From: Marinomonas aquimarina
GTDB taxonomy: Bacteria; Pseudomonadota; Gammaproteobacteria; Pseudomonadales; Marinomonadaceae
NCBI RefSeq assembly: GCF_900089755.1
Contig: NZ_FLOC01000001.1
Location: 310,001 to 374,000, forward strand
Length of the DNA stretch: 64,000 nt
Direction of reading: 5' to 3'
The notes under the pieces: generated by a model
What the model was told of the DNA's origin: nothing
Seen by the model: only the letters and a program-made list of their open reading frames with translations
Databases searched by the model: none
Made by a program: the position numbers and the translations under genes
Part shown: positions 46,285 through 55,448 of the stretch, in pieces
How positions within the stretch are numbered: position 1 is the first letter of the stretch
How the letters are laid out: each line of letters starts with the position of its first letter

Positions 46285-47178
46285 CTAATAGATACACAAA
46301 ATAAACATGACTAGCAATGCCAAGCGATCCCTCGGCCGCCTGCGCAATTGTAAAATATGCGACAGCCGAAAGGCGAAGCGATTCAGGGAGCTTGCTAAAC
46401 TGGGGTTCACTAATTCAGCGATCGCTAGCACCTGTTGACGATAGCTTTTGTTCGCCACTTGCCTGATACGCTTGAGATAAGCTCGCCAACCAGTATTTAC
46501 GCCTACTTGATTGTTCGCATGTTGGCGGTAGCGCATCCACGCTTGCTCATCAATAAACCAAGCAAAGCCTTGCTCGCGACAGTAGGCGTAGGCAAACCAA
46601 TCATGCAAGGCCACCCTGGATAGCTGTTCCTCGGCTTGTCGCACACACTGCTGCAGTGACAAGGCCGCTTTACGTGCGAACACATAGGTGCAACCCGGTC
46701 CCGCCGCTTCAAAAAAATGGTCCAACTGTTTTTGCGGGTAGGATTTCTTAATCAGTTGCTCACGGCCATCCGGCCAAAACGCCAGCACATTAGAGGAATA
46801 CACTTGGTATTGATGATGACCAATGATTTGCCATGCGCGGGCTAACTTTTCAGGCAGCCAGACATCATCTTGATCGGCAAACGCCATGGCATCAAAACTT
46901 TCAAGGTCCACCTCTTTGATAAGATGGAAGAAGTTCGCCCCGGCCCCGCCAAAGCGTTGGCCATAGGGTAACAAGGTCACCTGCTCATGCTGTTCTGCCA
47001 ATGCTTGGCTCCATGCCAAAGTCCCATCTTCCATGACATTTGGAGCACAAGCATCAACACTGATAAACAGCTCTACGCTTACACCCTGTTGCTTCAAGAT
47101 GCTGTCAACTTGCGTCTCGATCCATTGCCTACCTTGATAAGCGGCCAGAAGCACCGCTATACGGGGTTTATTTCGCAT
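46285..47178 (-). CDS. Family 2 glycosyltransferase, probable rhamnosyltransferase
   Basis: 297 residues. GT-A fold: IAVLLAAYQGRQWIETQVDSIL at the N-terminus (nucleotide site), SVDACAPN, and the acidic motif ADQDDVW near 100 that binds the metal. The pattern resembles RfbF-like rhamnosyltransferases. Its position downstream of rfbD (11-bp overlap) within the dTDP-rhamnose cluster supports rhamnose transfer. C-terminal basic, helical tail (LRRRPRDRLALLVMFILCIY) may touch the membrane. Confidence 0.82.
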   Translation of the reverse strand: MRNKPRIAVLLAAYQGRQWIETQVDSILKQQGVSVELFISVDACAPNVMEDGTLAWSQALAEQHEQVTLLPYGQRFGGAGANFFHLIKEVDLESFDAMAFADQDDVWLPEKLARAWQIIGHHQYQVYSSNVLAFWPDGREQLIKKSYPQKQLDHFFEAAGPGCTYVFARKAALSLQQCVRQAEEQLSRVALHDWFAYAYCREQGFAWFIDEQAWMRYRQHANNQVGVNTGWRAYLKRIRQVANKSYRQQVLAIAELVNPSLASSLNRFAFRLSHILQLRRRPRDRLALLVMFILCIY

Positions 47179-48055
47179 TACCCTGCAACTTGTTCATCAC
47201 GCGATCCAAAGCCATCAGCCAATTCGATGCTTGCACACCTAGTTCCGCTAAGGTGTCTGTATTTAAAACCGAATACTCTGGGCGCTTTGCCGGTGTTGGG
47301 TATTGATCAGTGCTAATAGCCGTCAATTGTGGGATCTTATCAATGGCGCCGTGCTTTAGGCCTTTGGCAAAAATAGTGCGCGCAAAGCCATGCCAGCTGG
47401 TAGGCAGGTCGCCACAATAATGGTGAACGCCCCAAGCCAGCTCGCCCGTTTGCTCGTATTGATCACACAGCGCCAAAATCGCCTTGGCAAGATCACCAGC
47501 ATAGGTTGGACAACCATATTGATCGGCCACCACACTTAAAGCATTACGTTCAGTGGCGAGGCGTAGCATGGTTTTAACAAAGTTATTCCCATACTCGCTG
47601 AACACCCATGCGGTGCGCAGCACAAGGTAACGCGTCGCCACTTGAGCTAAGGCCTGCTCACCGGCCAGTTTTGAGGCGCCATAGACACCTTGCGGAGCCG
47701 TTTGGTCACTCGGCTTATAAGGCTCAACAGCCAAACCATCAAACACGTAATCGGTGGAAACATGAATCACAGGAATACCCAGCGACTCAGCCGCTTGAGC
47801 TAAATGTTTCACCCCTGCTTCATTCACCGCATGGGCCATTTCACTCTCTGTCTCTGCTTTATCTACCGCAGTATAAGCAGCCGCATTGACTACGATATCT
47901 GGCTTTACCTCTGCGAAGATAGCAGTTACCTGCTGCGCAGAAGCGATATTTAGCTCAGTAGAATCAAAAGCAAACAGTTCATGTTTGGAACCCGCCACAG
48001 CATCCTGAAAGCAGCGACCTAATTGACCATTCTTACCCGTTAACAAAATGCGCAT
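47168..48055 (-). CDS. rfbD: dTDP-4-dehydrorhamnose reductase
   Basis: 295 residues. Last step of dTDP-L-rhamnose synthesis. Extended SDR: GKNGQLGRCF (NAD(P) loop), VNAAAYTAVDKAE, ISTDYVFDG and the catalytic YGASKLAGE (YxxxK). The start overlaps the rfbC stop by one base (TAATG); its own end overlaps the glycosyltransferase gene by 11 bp, so all are coupled. Confidence 0.95.
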   Translation of the reverse strand: MRILLTGKNGQLGRCFQDAVAGSKHELFAFDSTELNIASAQQVTAIFAEVKPDIVVNAAAYTAVDKAETESEMAHAVNEAGVKHLAQAAESLGIPVIHVSTDYVFDGLAVEPYKPSDQTAPQGVYGASKLAGEQALAQVATRYLVLRTAWVFSEYGNNFVKTMLRLATERNALSVVADQYGCPTYAGDLAKAILALCDQYEQTGELAWGVHHYCGDLPTSWHGFARTIFAKGLKHGAIDKIPQLTAISTDQYPTPAKRPEYSVLNTDTLAELGVQASNWLMALDRVMNKLQGNAK

Positions 48056-48600
48056 TACAGGCCAGCCTCGAGCTCAGCGAGGGTTAAACCAAGCTTATCT
48101 TTTTCCGAGAGCTTTGGCTCAATGCCTTCAGGCCACTCAATCGCAACCGAGGGATCGTTCCAAATCAAGCAACCTTCATCCGTTGGGTCGTAGTAGTCGG
48201 TACACTTATATTCAAAGTCAGCAACGTCGGATAACACTACAAAACCATGAGCCAAACCGGGTGGCACCCAGAATTGGCGCTTATTGTCTTCGCTCAGTAA
48301 CACTCCCGCCCATTGGCCATAGGTTGGTGAGTCTTTGCGAATATCCACGGCCACATCAAATACTTCACCACGTACCACGCGTACTAATTTGCCCTGCGGC
48401 TTGGATTTCTGAAAATGCAGACCACGCAACACGCCTTTGCCGGAGCGGGAGTGATTATCCTGCACGAAGGGTAAATCAATCCCAGCCAGTTCTTGGTAGC
48501 GCTCCGCTTGGAAGGTTTCTAGGAAAAAGCCACGCTCATCACCAAACACTTTCGGCTCAATGATCACCACATCCGCAATATTCGTTTTAATAACATTCAT
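48055..48600 (-). CDS. rfbC: dTDP-4-dehydrorhamnose 3,5-epimerase
   Basis: 181 residues, the normal size. Cupin-fold epimerase: VFGDERGFFLETFQAERY, the NHSRSGKGVLRGLHFQ segment with the catalytic His, VRGEVFDVAVDIRKDSPTYGQW, and WVPPGLAHGFVVLSD. It lies 21 bp after rfbA on the same strand and is coupled to rfbD. Confidence 0.96.
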   Translation of the reverse strand: MNVIKTNIADVVIIEPKVFGDERGFFLETFQAERYQELAGIDLPFVQDNHSRSGKGVLRGLHFQKSKPQGKLVRVVRGEVFDVAVDIRKDSPTYGQWAGVLLSEDNKRQFWVPPGLAHGFVVLSDVADFEYKCTDYYDPTDEGCLIWNDPSVAIEWPEGIEPKLSEKDKLGLTLAELEAGL

Positions 48601-48621
48601 GAAAATCTGACCCTATGATGT

Positions 48622-49503
48622 CTATTGGTAACCGTCTGCCACTTTTAATAGATACTGACCGTAGCCGGTTTTCTTGAGTAGGCTACCCGCTTCGATCAGA
48701 TGCTCTCTGCTGATCCAGCTTTGACGATAAGCGATCTCTTCTAGACAAGCGATCTTCAAACCCTGACGGTGCTCTACCGTTTGCACAAATTGGCCAGCCT
48801 CAAGCAGCGAATCATGGGTCCCCGTGTCTAACCAAGCGAAGCCACGTCCAAGCAATGAGGTATGCAAGTCACCACGCTCTAAGTAGGCACGATTAACATC
48901 CGTGATCTCTAATTCTCTCCGCTCAGAGGGCTGAATCTGCTTGGCAATATGCACCACATCATTATCGTAAAAATACAAACCGGTGACGGCGTAATTTGAG
49001 CGTGGCTTTTCAGGTTTTTCTTCGATACTCAGTACACGTCCCTCCGTATCGAACTCCACCACCCCGAAACGTTCAGGGTCATTAACATGATAGCCAAACA
49101 CCGTAGCGCCCGATTCCTGTGCGGCGGCCTTTTTTAACTCATCAGAAAAGTGCTGCCCGAAGAAAATATTATCCCCCAACACCAATGCCACATTGTCATT
49201 ACCGATAAAATCTTCGCCAATGATAAAGGCTTGCGCCAAGCCATCAGGAGAAGGCTGAATCGCGTAGCTTAGTGACACACCGAAATAGCTGCCATCGCCG
49301 AGCAGTTTTTGAAAGCTGGCTTGGTCCTCTGGCGTGGTTATGATCAAGATGTCACGTATGCCGGCCAACATTAAGACGGACAATGGGTAGTAGATCATCG
49401 GTTTATCATAAACCGGCATCAGTTGCTTGGAGCACCCTAAGGTTAATGGGTGCAAACGTGTGCCACTGCCACCCGCTAAGATAATCCCTTTACGTTTTTT
49501 CAC
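48622..49503 (-). CDS. rfbA: Glucose-1-phosphate thymidylyltransferase
   Basis: 293 residues. First step of dTDP-rhamnose synthesis. [50 protein letters not shown] (metal Asp), [22 protein letters not shown] and [19 protein letters not shown]. It is separated from rfbB by repeat array F (about 390 bp), although the four rfb genes are normally a tight operon. Confidence 0.96.
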   Translation of the reverse strand: MKKRKGIILAGGSGTRLHPLTLGCSKQLMPVYDKPMIYYPLSVLMLAGIRDILIITTPEDQASFQKLLGDGSYFGVSLSYAIQPSPDGLAQAFIIGEDFIGNDNVALVLGDNIFFGQHFSDELKKAAAQESGATVFGYHVNDPERFGVVEFDTEGRVLSIEEKPEKPRSNYAVTGLYFYDNDVVHIAKQIQPSERRELEITDVNRAYLERGDLHTSLLGRGFAWLDTGTHDSLLEAGQFVQTVEHRQGLKIACLEEIAYRQSWISREHLIEAGSLLKKTGYGQYLLKVADGYQ

Positions 49504-49551
49504 TGAATTCTACTCTATTAAAATCAATCTGGTTGTGAATCTCGATGCTTC

Positions 49552-49908
49552 TTTGTACGACCCAACTCCGTTCGGGGAAGCAGGCTTTCAATCGCGGGGT
49601 ACAACCCGCTCGTACGACCCGGCTCCATTCGGAGAAGCAGCCTTTCAACTGCTCGTACGAGCCGACTCCGTTCGGGGAAGCAGCCTTTCAACTGCTCGTA
49701 CGACCCGGCTCCGCCCGGGGAAGCAGCCTTTCAACCGCTCGTACGACCCGGCTTCGTCCGGGGAAGCAGCCTTTCAATCGCTCGTACGACCCGGCTTCGT
49801 CCGGGGAAGCAGCCTTTCAATCGCGGGGTACAACCCGCTCGTACGACCCGACTCCGCTCGGGGAAGCAATCTCGCTTTCCCCACACAGCGAGGTCCTACG
49901 CGCCAATG
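49552..49908 (-). repeat. 57-bp repeat array F inside the rfb operon
   Basis: Reverse-strand units: two full 57-bp units and four units of 43 bp that have lost 14 bp, exactly the GCGGGGTACAACCC hairpin arm. The rfbB-proximal end carries a GTAGGAC-CTCGCTGTG REP-like head whose TAG is the rfbB stop codon. The array separates rfbB from rfbA. Confidence 0.9.
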
Positions 49909-50972
49909 CGGTCTAGCTTATAATCGCCACTTAAAACTCGCTGCCACCATGCCTCATTGGCTAGATACCACTCAACGGTTTTACGCATGCCTGAAGTGAA
50001 GGTTTCCTCTGGCGTCCAACCGAGCTCATCGGCAATTTTGCTGGCATCGATGGCGTAACGCACATCATGACCTGGGCGGTCTTTGACATAGGTAATCAAA
50101 TCACGATATGCCGCGACGCCTTCCGGCTTGCTCGGCACCAACTCTTCTAGAAGGTCACACAGAGTATGCACCACTTCGATATTACGCTTCTCATTATGGC
50201 CACCGATGTTATAGGTCTCTCCGACCACACCTTCGATAACCACTTTGACCAAGGCGCGCGCGTGATCTTCTACATACAGCCAATCACGGATCTGTGAGCC
50301 GTCGCCATACACAGGCAGAGCTTTGCCCGCTAAGGCATTCAAAATCATGTGCGGAATCAGCTTCTCAGGGAAGTGGTAAGGACCATAGTTATTGGAGCAA
50401 TTGGTAACAATCGTCGGGAAGCCATAAGTACGGCGCCATGCACGCACCAGATGGTCTGAACTGGCTTTACTGGCCGAATAAGGCGAGCTCGGCGCATAAG
50501 AAGTGATTTCGGTAAACATAGGCAGTTCACCGTCTACCTCATCAGGGTGAGGTAAATCACCATAGACTTCATCGGTTGAAATATGGTGAAAGCGAAACGC
50601 CTCTTTTTTCTCATCCGTCAGCTGTGACCAATAACCGCGCGCCGCTTCCAGCAGGGTATAAGTTCCCACAATATTGGTTTGAATAAAATCGCCCGGACCA
50701 TCGATAGAACGGTCCACGTGACTTTCTGCCGCCAAATGCATCACAGCGTCTGGCTGGTGCTCGGCAAACACACGCTTTAATTCTGCAGCATCACAAATAT
50801 CCACCTGCTCAAAGACATAGCGTGATTGTGTTAACGCTTCTGGAATCGACTCTAGATTACCTGCGTAGGTCAGCTTGTCTAGGTTAACCACTTCATGGTG
50901 CGTATTCGCTAAAACATGACGCACCACTGCACTTCCAATGAAGCCTGCGCCACCTGTAATTAATAATTTCAT
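49896..50972 (-). CDS. rfbB: dTDP-glucose 4,6-dehydratase
   Basis: 358 residues. Second step of dTDP-rhamnose synthesis. Extended [18 protein letters not shown] (NAD loop), [28 protein letters not shown] with the catalytic Asp-Glu, and [15 protein letters not shown] (YxxxK). The stop is the TAG of a GTAGGAC repeat head. Upstream lies a short gap and an unknown gene on the same strand, so rfbB may head the rfb transcript. Confidence 0.96.
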   Translation of the reverse strand: MKLLITGGAGFIGSAVVRHVLANTHHEVVNLDKLTYAGNLESIPEALTQSRYVFEQVDICDAAELKRVFAEHQPDAVMHLAAESHVDRSIDGPGDFIQTNIVGTYTLLEAARGYWSQLTDEKKEAFRFHHISTDEVYGDLPHPDEVDGELPMFTEITSYAPSSPYSASKASSDHLVRAWRRTYGFPTIVTNCSNNYGPYHFPEKLIPHMILNALAGKALPVYGDGSQIRDWLYVEDHARALVKVVIEGVVGETYNIGGHNEKRNIEVVHTLCDLLEELVPSKPEGVAAYRDLITYVKDRPGHDVRYAIDASKIADELGWTPEETFTSGMRKTVEWYLANEAWWQRVLSGDYKLDRIGA

Positions 50973-51020
50973 ATACTGCTCAACCTACTGTATGACCTAA
51001 AACCCAATGCACGAGTGTAC

Positions 51021-51599
51021 TTAATGCAAAGATGTCTCAATGGACTCTTGCTCCTGCTCTTCACTTCCCAACAACCAAGCCGGCCAGGCAAAAGACCACC
51101 CTGATTTTTTTAGTGCGTTTTTCTGGGCAATAAGGAAATGGCAAGCCTCGAGCGCAGACATGCTAAAGATAAACACATGCTGGCTGCAATCCGCCACAAA
51201 CTGTATTCGAATAGATTGAGACGCCATCTGTAAATTCGCCGTCGTGCATAACCACGGCTCAGGAATCCATTTAGTCGTAATCTCTGAGCTTAAGTCATCG
51301 CTAGCGGAAGACTCGTTCGTAGTGTGCTCAGTAGCTGGTTTACCTGCGTCAACAGTTGTGGGCAACTCGACAGGGTCTGACTTATTCTCGGCAAAGGAAT
51401 CTTTAATAAACCCCTTCGTATGTGGTGCACCCACTCCCGAATCCACCAGCCATTTGATAATTGCTGGGGTTAATTGCAGCCACATTCTCTGAGTTAACCA
51501 TAGCTGATAGGACGGTAGGCCCGATTTACAGCGCAGCTCCAAACGATCTTCAACCACTGAGTAATTCAAGGAAATGGTTTGAACAACGTGCTCAATCAT
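51021..51599 (-). CDS. Hypothetical protein
   Basis: 192 residues; not recognised. N-terminal part EDRLELRCKSGLPSYQLWLTQRMWLQLTPAIIKWLV looks like a compact globular start; a middle stretch (about 65-105) is Ser/Thr/Glu-rich and probably disordered; the C-terminal part (TTANLQMASQSIRIQFVADCSQHVFIFSMSALEACHFL) is mixed. No signal peptide or membrane segment. It is next to DUF6447 and the type I secretion operon, which suggests a link to that system, but nothing in the sequence proves it. The ATG directly follows the DUF6447 gene region on the same strand. Confidence 0.6.
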   Translation of the reverse strand: MIEHVVQTISLNYSVVEDRLELRCKSGLPSYQLWLTQRMWLQLTPAIIKWLVDSGVGAPHTKGFIKDSFAENKSDPVELPTTVDAGKPATEHTTNESSASDDLSSEITTKWIPEPWLCTTANLQMASQSIRIQFVADCSQHVFIFSMSALEACHFLIAQKNALKKSGWSFAWPAWLLGSEEQEQESIETSLH

Positions 51600-51637
51600 A
51601 ATGATTTAGTACCTGATTTGATCCGTGTTCAAATGTC

Positions 51638-51940
51638 TTACGCGTCTGAAGACTCCGCTGCTTTTTTTCGCGTACGAGGTGCGGCAGCTTTTTTCGGAGC
51701 GGCTTTGGTGCTCGCAGCGCGTTTACGAGTAGTAGTTTTCTTAGCGGGCTGATCTTCCTTTGGCAATGCCGCAACCAGTTGCTGAACATAGGAATTGCGA
51801 GCCGTTCGAGCCATCGCCAGTTCCGACTCTAACTGAGCAATTTTATTATCGGTAAAGGTAACAGAGTTCGTTAAAGCCTTTGCTTCATCGGACAGTGTCT
51901 CAACATCGTACTGTTTGCCTTCAACGGTTAACGTTGCCAT
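51638..51940 (-). CDS. DUF6447-like small protein with basic histone-like tail
   Basis: 100 residues. The first 60 (ATLTVEGKQYDVETLSDEAKALTNSV, then a coiled coil with DNKIAQLESELAMARTARNSYVQQL) match short proteins of marine gammaproteobacteria grouped as DUF6447. The last 35 residues are Lys/Ala/Thr/Arg-rich (PAKKTTTRKRAA, KAAPKKAAAPRTRKKAA), like the tail of AlgP or H1-type proteins, and would bind nucleic acid or polyanions. It sits divergently before the type I secretion operon. AGAGG precedes the ATG. Confidence 0.7.
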   Translation of the reverse strand: MATLTVEGKQYDVETLSDEAKALTNSVTFTDNKIAQLESELAMARTARNSYVQQLVAALPKEDQPAKKTTTRKRAASTKAAPKKAAAPRTRKKAAESSDA

Positions 51941-52238
51941 AAAAACCTCTATTCAAAATTCAACCATACAAATTCGCGCTAATTTAACACAAATCTATGC
52001 ACATTACAGAAAGTGCTCAATTGTTAAGATACGTAACTAAGGAGCAAAATCACAAACTGCGAGAATAGCTAACTTTATTGTCATGCAAAGTGAGTACAGT
52101 CACACACCCTCGAATCAACTTTGTTAGTCTTATCCTCAACAAAGGGTTGTAAAATGAACAATTGATCTCATTAACCCTTTCCAGCAACATTGTTTGTTTG
52201 CCATTTTAATCCATTACCGCATAGAAGATCGAAATTTT

Positions 52239-53948
52239 ATGAAGAACTCAAACGCCGTAGATGATCTAGGAAGCGCACTTAAGGCCAGTAAACGCGGCTT
52301 TATGGCGGCGGGCTTCTTTAGCTTATTCATCAACATCTTGATGCTGACAGCGCCCTTCTACATGCTTCAGGTTTATGATCGAGTTGTCACCTCGCGCAGC
52401 CTAGAGACCCTACTGTTTTTAACCTTAATTATGGTGTTCCTATTCGGCGTACTCGGGGTTTTGGAATGGGTTCGATCACGCATCTTGGTACGTGTATCCA
52501 ACCAAATCGACCAATTCCTAAGCCACCGTGTCTATGGTGCCATGTTCGATGCTGGCGTAAAATTGCCAAACCGTCGTACCGCACAGCCGCTAAATGACCT
52601 AACCAGCATTCGCCAATTCTTAACCGGCAATGGTTTGTTTGCCTTCTTTGATGCCCCTTGGTTCCCGATCTACATCGGTATTTTGTTCCTGTTCCACCCA
52701 GCATTTGGTTGGTTTGCACTGGGTGCTGGTGCCATTCTTTTTGGTATTGCGATCTTGAATGAAAAGCTCACAAAAAAAGCGCTGACGGAAGCCAATGGCG
52801 AAAACATGAAAGCGCAGAACCTTGCTTCGAGCAACTTGCGTAACTCAGAAGTCCTTCATGCCATGGGCATGCTGCCAGGCATCATGGGGCGCTGGAGCAA
52901 ACAGCATAAAGCATTTCTTCATAAGCAGACCGAAGCCAGTGATAAAGCCGGTGTGTTTGCCAACTTATCAAAAGTACTGCGTATGATTTTCCAGTCCGCG
53001 ATTCTAGGTCTGGGTGCTTACTACGTGGTCCTAAATGAAATGTCACCAGGCATGATGATCGCAGGCTCCATTTTGATGGGCCGCGCTTTGGCACCACTAG
53101 ATCTATTGATCAACAGCTGGTCTGGCTTTAACAACGCGCGTACAGCACGCACGCGTCTACAAGAGCTGTTAAACGCCTTCCCTCAAGAAGACCGCAATAT
53201 GAGTCTGCCAAACCCTGAAGGTCAGCTGACTGCAGTTAACCTATTCGTGGGCCCACCAAATAGCCGCACACCAACGTTGAAGGGAGTGAACTTCAATGTG
53301 GCACCTGGCGACTTGGTCGGCATTATTGGTCCGAGTGCTGCGGGTAAGTCGACTTTGGCGAAAGCCATCCTAGGCATTTGGCCAACGATGAACGGTACGC
53401 TACGTATTGATGGCGCCGAAGTGCAGCACTACAACCGTGATGAAATCGGCCCTTATATTGGCTACCTACCACAGGACATTGAGTTGTTTGAGGGTACCGT
53501 GAGCGAAAATATCGCCCGCTTTGCTAATTTGGACGCAGACAAAGTGGTTACCGCCGCTAAAAAAGCCGGTGTACACGAAATGATCCTGCAGCTACCAGAT
53601 GCCTACGACACTCGCATCGGTGTAGATTCTGGCGCCCTTTCCGGTGGTCAGCGCCAACGTATTGGTCTTGCTCGCGCACTTTATGGTGAACCTAAGGTCG
53701 TAGTACTGGATGAGCCTAACTCGAACTTGGATGAGCAAGGTGAAAAAGCCCTAGGCGAGACCATGCAAATTTTGAAGCAAGAAAGCGTGACAACATTTGT
53801 GATCAGTCACCGTACTTCAATTCTTAAGAGCATAGACAAACTGATGGTTCTTAAAGAAGGTCAAATGCAAATGTTCGGCCCGAAAGAAGAAGTGATGCAA
53901 AAGCTGATGCAACAAAAGGCACAAGAGCAAACCGCTCTTAGAGCCTAA
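52239..53948 (+). CDS. Type I secretion ABC exporter (PrtD/AprD family)
   Basis: 569 residues from the ATG at 52239 (a TTG 45 bases upstream is unlikely). Six hydrophobic segments in an ABC transporter type I domain (SLFINILMLTAPFYMLQVYDRVVTSRSLETLLFL at the start) with no N-terminal peptidase domain, then the ATPase: Walker A GPSAAGKST, Q-loop YLPQDIELFEGTV, signature LSGGQRQRIGLARAL, Walker B VVVLDEPNSNLD. This order is the PrtD type that exports RTX proteases without processing. First gene of a three-gene exporter operon; the 298-bp region before it should hold the promoter. Confidence 0.93.
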   Translation: MKNSNAVDDLGSALKASKRGFMAAGFFSLFINILMLTAPFYMLQVYDRVVTSRSLETLLFLTLIMVFLFGVLGVLEWVRSRILVRVSNQIDQFLSHRVYGAMFDAGVKLPNRRTAQPLNDLTSIRQFLTGNGLFAFFDAPWFPIYIGILFLFHPAFGWFALGAGAILFGIAILNEKLTKKALTEANGENMKAQNLASSNLRNSEVLHAMGMLPGIMGRWSKQHKAFLHKQTEASDKAGVFANLSKVLRMIFQSAILGLGAYYVVLNEMSPGMMIAGSILMGRALAPLDLLINSWSGFNNARTARTRLQELLNAFPQEDRNMSLPNPEGQLTAVNLFVGPPNSRTPTLKGVNFNVAPGDLVGIIGPSAAGKSTLAKAILGIWPTMNGTLRIDGAEVQHYNRDEIGPYIGYLPQDIELFEGTVSENIARFANLDADKVVTAAKKAGVHEMILQLPDAYDTRIGVDSGALSGGQRQRIGLARALYGEPKVVVLDEPNSNLDEQGEKALGETMQILKQESVTTFVISHRTSILKSIDKLMVLKEGQMQMFGPKEEVMQKLMQQKAQEQTALRA

Positions 53949-53996
53949 CCATCACTTGTATTTTCGAACATGACGCACTGATTTTGAGAAAAGATT

Positions 53997-55448
53997 ATGA
54001 CTAAGCAGACAGATAAAGACAGTGAGCAAAGCACCAGCCAGTCTGGACAAGTGCTTGCCAAAATTGACACCGTGAAAAAGCCCGCTTCAGAAGTGAAGCG
54101 AGAAAAGCCGAGCCGAGAAGAGCCTAGCCAGCCAGTGACCGACGATGTGGAAGTCGATGCCAATGATCGTCGCTACATTAAGTTTGGCTTATGGTTCCTA
54201 TTGCTAACGCTAGGTACCTTTACTGTATGGGCAACCACGGCGCCACTAAACAGTGCTTTGATTGCTCAAGGTGAAGTGGTGGTGGACAGCTACCGTAAAA
54301 GCATTCAGCACTATGAAGGCGGTATTGTCGACAAGATCTTCGTACGCAATGGCGATCACGTCAAAGCAGGCGATCCGTTAATTCAACTTGAGAACGCCCA
54401 ATTCCAAGCGCAATTGGAAAACAGCTATAAGCGTTTACAGATCGCGAAAGCGGAGCTTGAGCGCTTGAATGCAGAGCAAAACCTGACCGATGAACTGACC
54501 TTCTCGGATGCCTTGTTGCAAGCAGCTAATCAAGACCAAGAAGTCGCGGACACTCTGACACAGCAACGTAACTTGCTCAATGCGCGTATTTCAGCCTACC
54601 AACAGGAAGCAGACTCTCTGGAAACACGTCTTGAACAAACCGATGAGCAAATCAAAGGTATCGAAGCGCAGATTTCTGGCCTAGGACAACAACTTGAGTT
54701 GCTAAAAGAAGAAGAGCAAGCCTACACCACCCTTTACAACGAAGGCCTAGGGGACAACAACCGTGCCCGCGAGTTGAATCGTTCAATTATCTCAACACAA
54801 AATGAGATCAATAAACTGAAGTCGGACATGGCGCGCTTGAAGATCCAAAACACTGAAACGGAATTTCAGATTGCGACACGCAAGCAAGACTTCCTAAAAG
54901 ATGTGGGTGATCGTCTAAAACAAACGCAAGCTAACTACTACGATATTCAAGAAAAATATCAGGTAGCGCAAGATCGTGTTGAGCGCTCTATTGTACGCGC
55001 ACCTGAAGACGGCACCATCGTCGATATGAAGGTCCATACCATCGGCAGTGTCGCCAATGCCGGCCGACCGCTAATGGACTTAGTACCGGTAGAGGACAGC
55101 TTTGTGATCGAAAGCCGTGTAATGACCAACGACATCAATGATGTGCATATTGGTCAGTATGCCGATATTCGCTTCTCAGCCTTTAACTCTCGTACGACGA
55201 AAGTCATTCAGGGGGAAGTGGTGAACGTTTCTGCTGACCGCTTACAACCAGAGCAGGAAAATCAACCTCCTTATTACCTAGCTCGCCTGAAAATCACCGA
55301 CCAAGGTCGCGCTGATATGGCGGATGACATGATGCTGATTCCAGGCATGCCAGCAGAAGTCATGATTCGTCGTGGCGAACGTACCCTATTTAGCTACCTA
55401 ATGAAGCCGCTTACGGATAGCTTTGCACGCAGTCTAACGGAGAAATAG
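53997..55448 (+). CDS. Type I secretion membrane fusion protein (HlyD/PrtE family)
   Basis: 483 residues. An unusually long charged cytoplasmic tail (1-57, TKQTDKDSEQSTSQSGQ) precedes TM1 (FGLWFLLLTLGTFTVWATTAP, about 62-82). Then GEVVVDSYRKSIQHYEGGIVDKIFVRNGDHVKAGDPL (half lipoyl), a long coiled coil (about 125-320), RAPEDGTIVDMKVHTIGSVANAGRPLMDLVP, and the barrel domain ending IPGMPAEVMIRRGERTLFSYLMKPL, the HlyD C-terminal pattern. Bridges the ABC exporter to the TolC protein. Its stop abuts the next ATG (TAGATG). Confidence 0.93.
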   Translation: MTKQTDKDSEQSTSQSGQVLAKIDTVKKPASEVKREKPSREEPSQPVTDDVEVDANDRRYIKFGLWFLLLTLGTFTVWATTAPLNSALIAQGEVVVDSYRKSIQHYEGGIVDKIFVRNGDHVKAGDPLIQLENAQFQAQLENSYKRLQIAKAELERLNAEQNLTDELTFSDALLQAANQDQEVADTLTQQRNLLNARISAYQQEADSLETRLEQTDEQIKGIEAQISGLGQQLELLKEEEQAYTTLYNEGLGDNNRARELNRSIISTQNEINKLKSDMARLKIQNTETEFQIATRKQDFLKDVGDRLKQTQANYYDIQEKYQVAQDRVERSIVRAPEDGTIVDMKVHTIGSVANAGRPLMDLVPVEDSFVIESRVMTNDINDVHIGQYADIRFSAFNSRTTKVIQGEVVNVSADRLQPEQENQPPYYLARLKITDQGRADMADDMMLIPGMPAEVMIRRGERTLFSYLMKPLTDSFARSLTEK

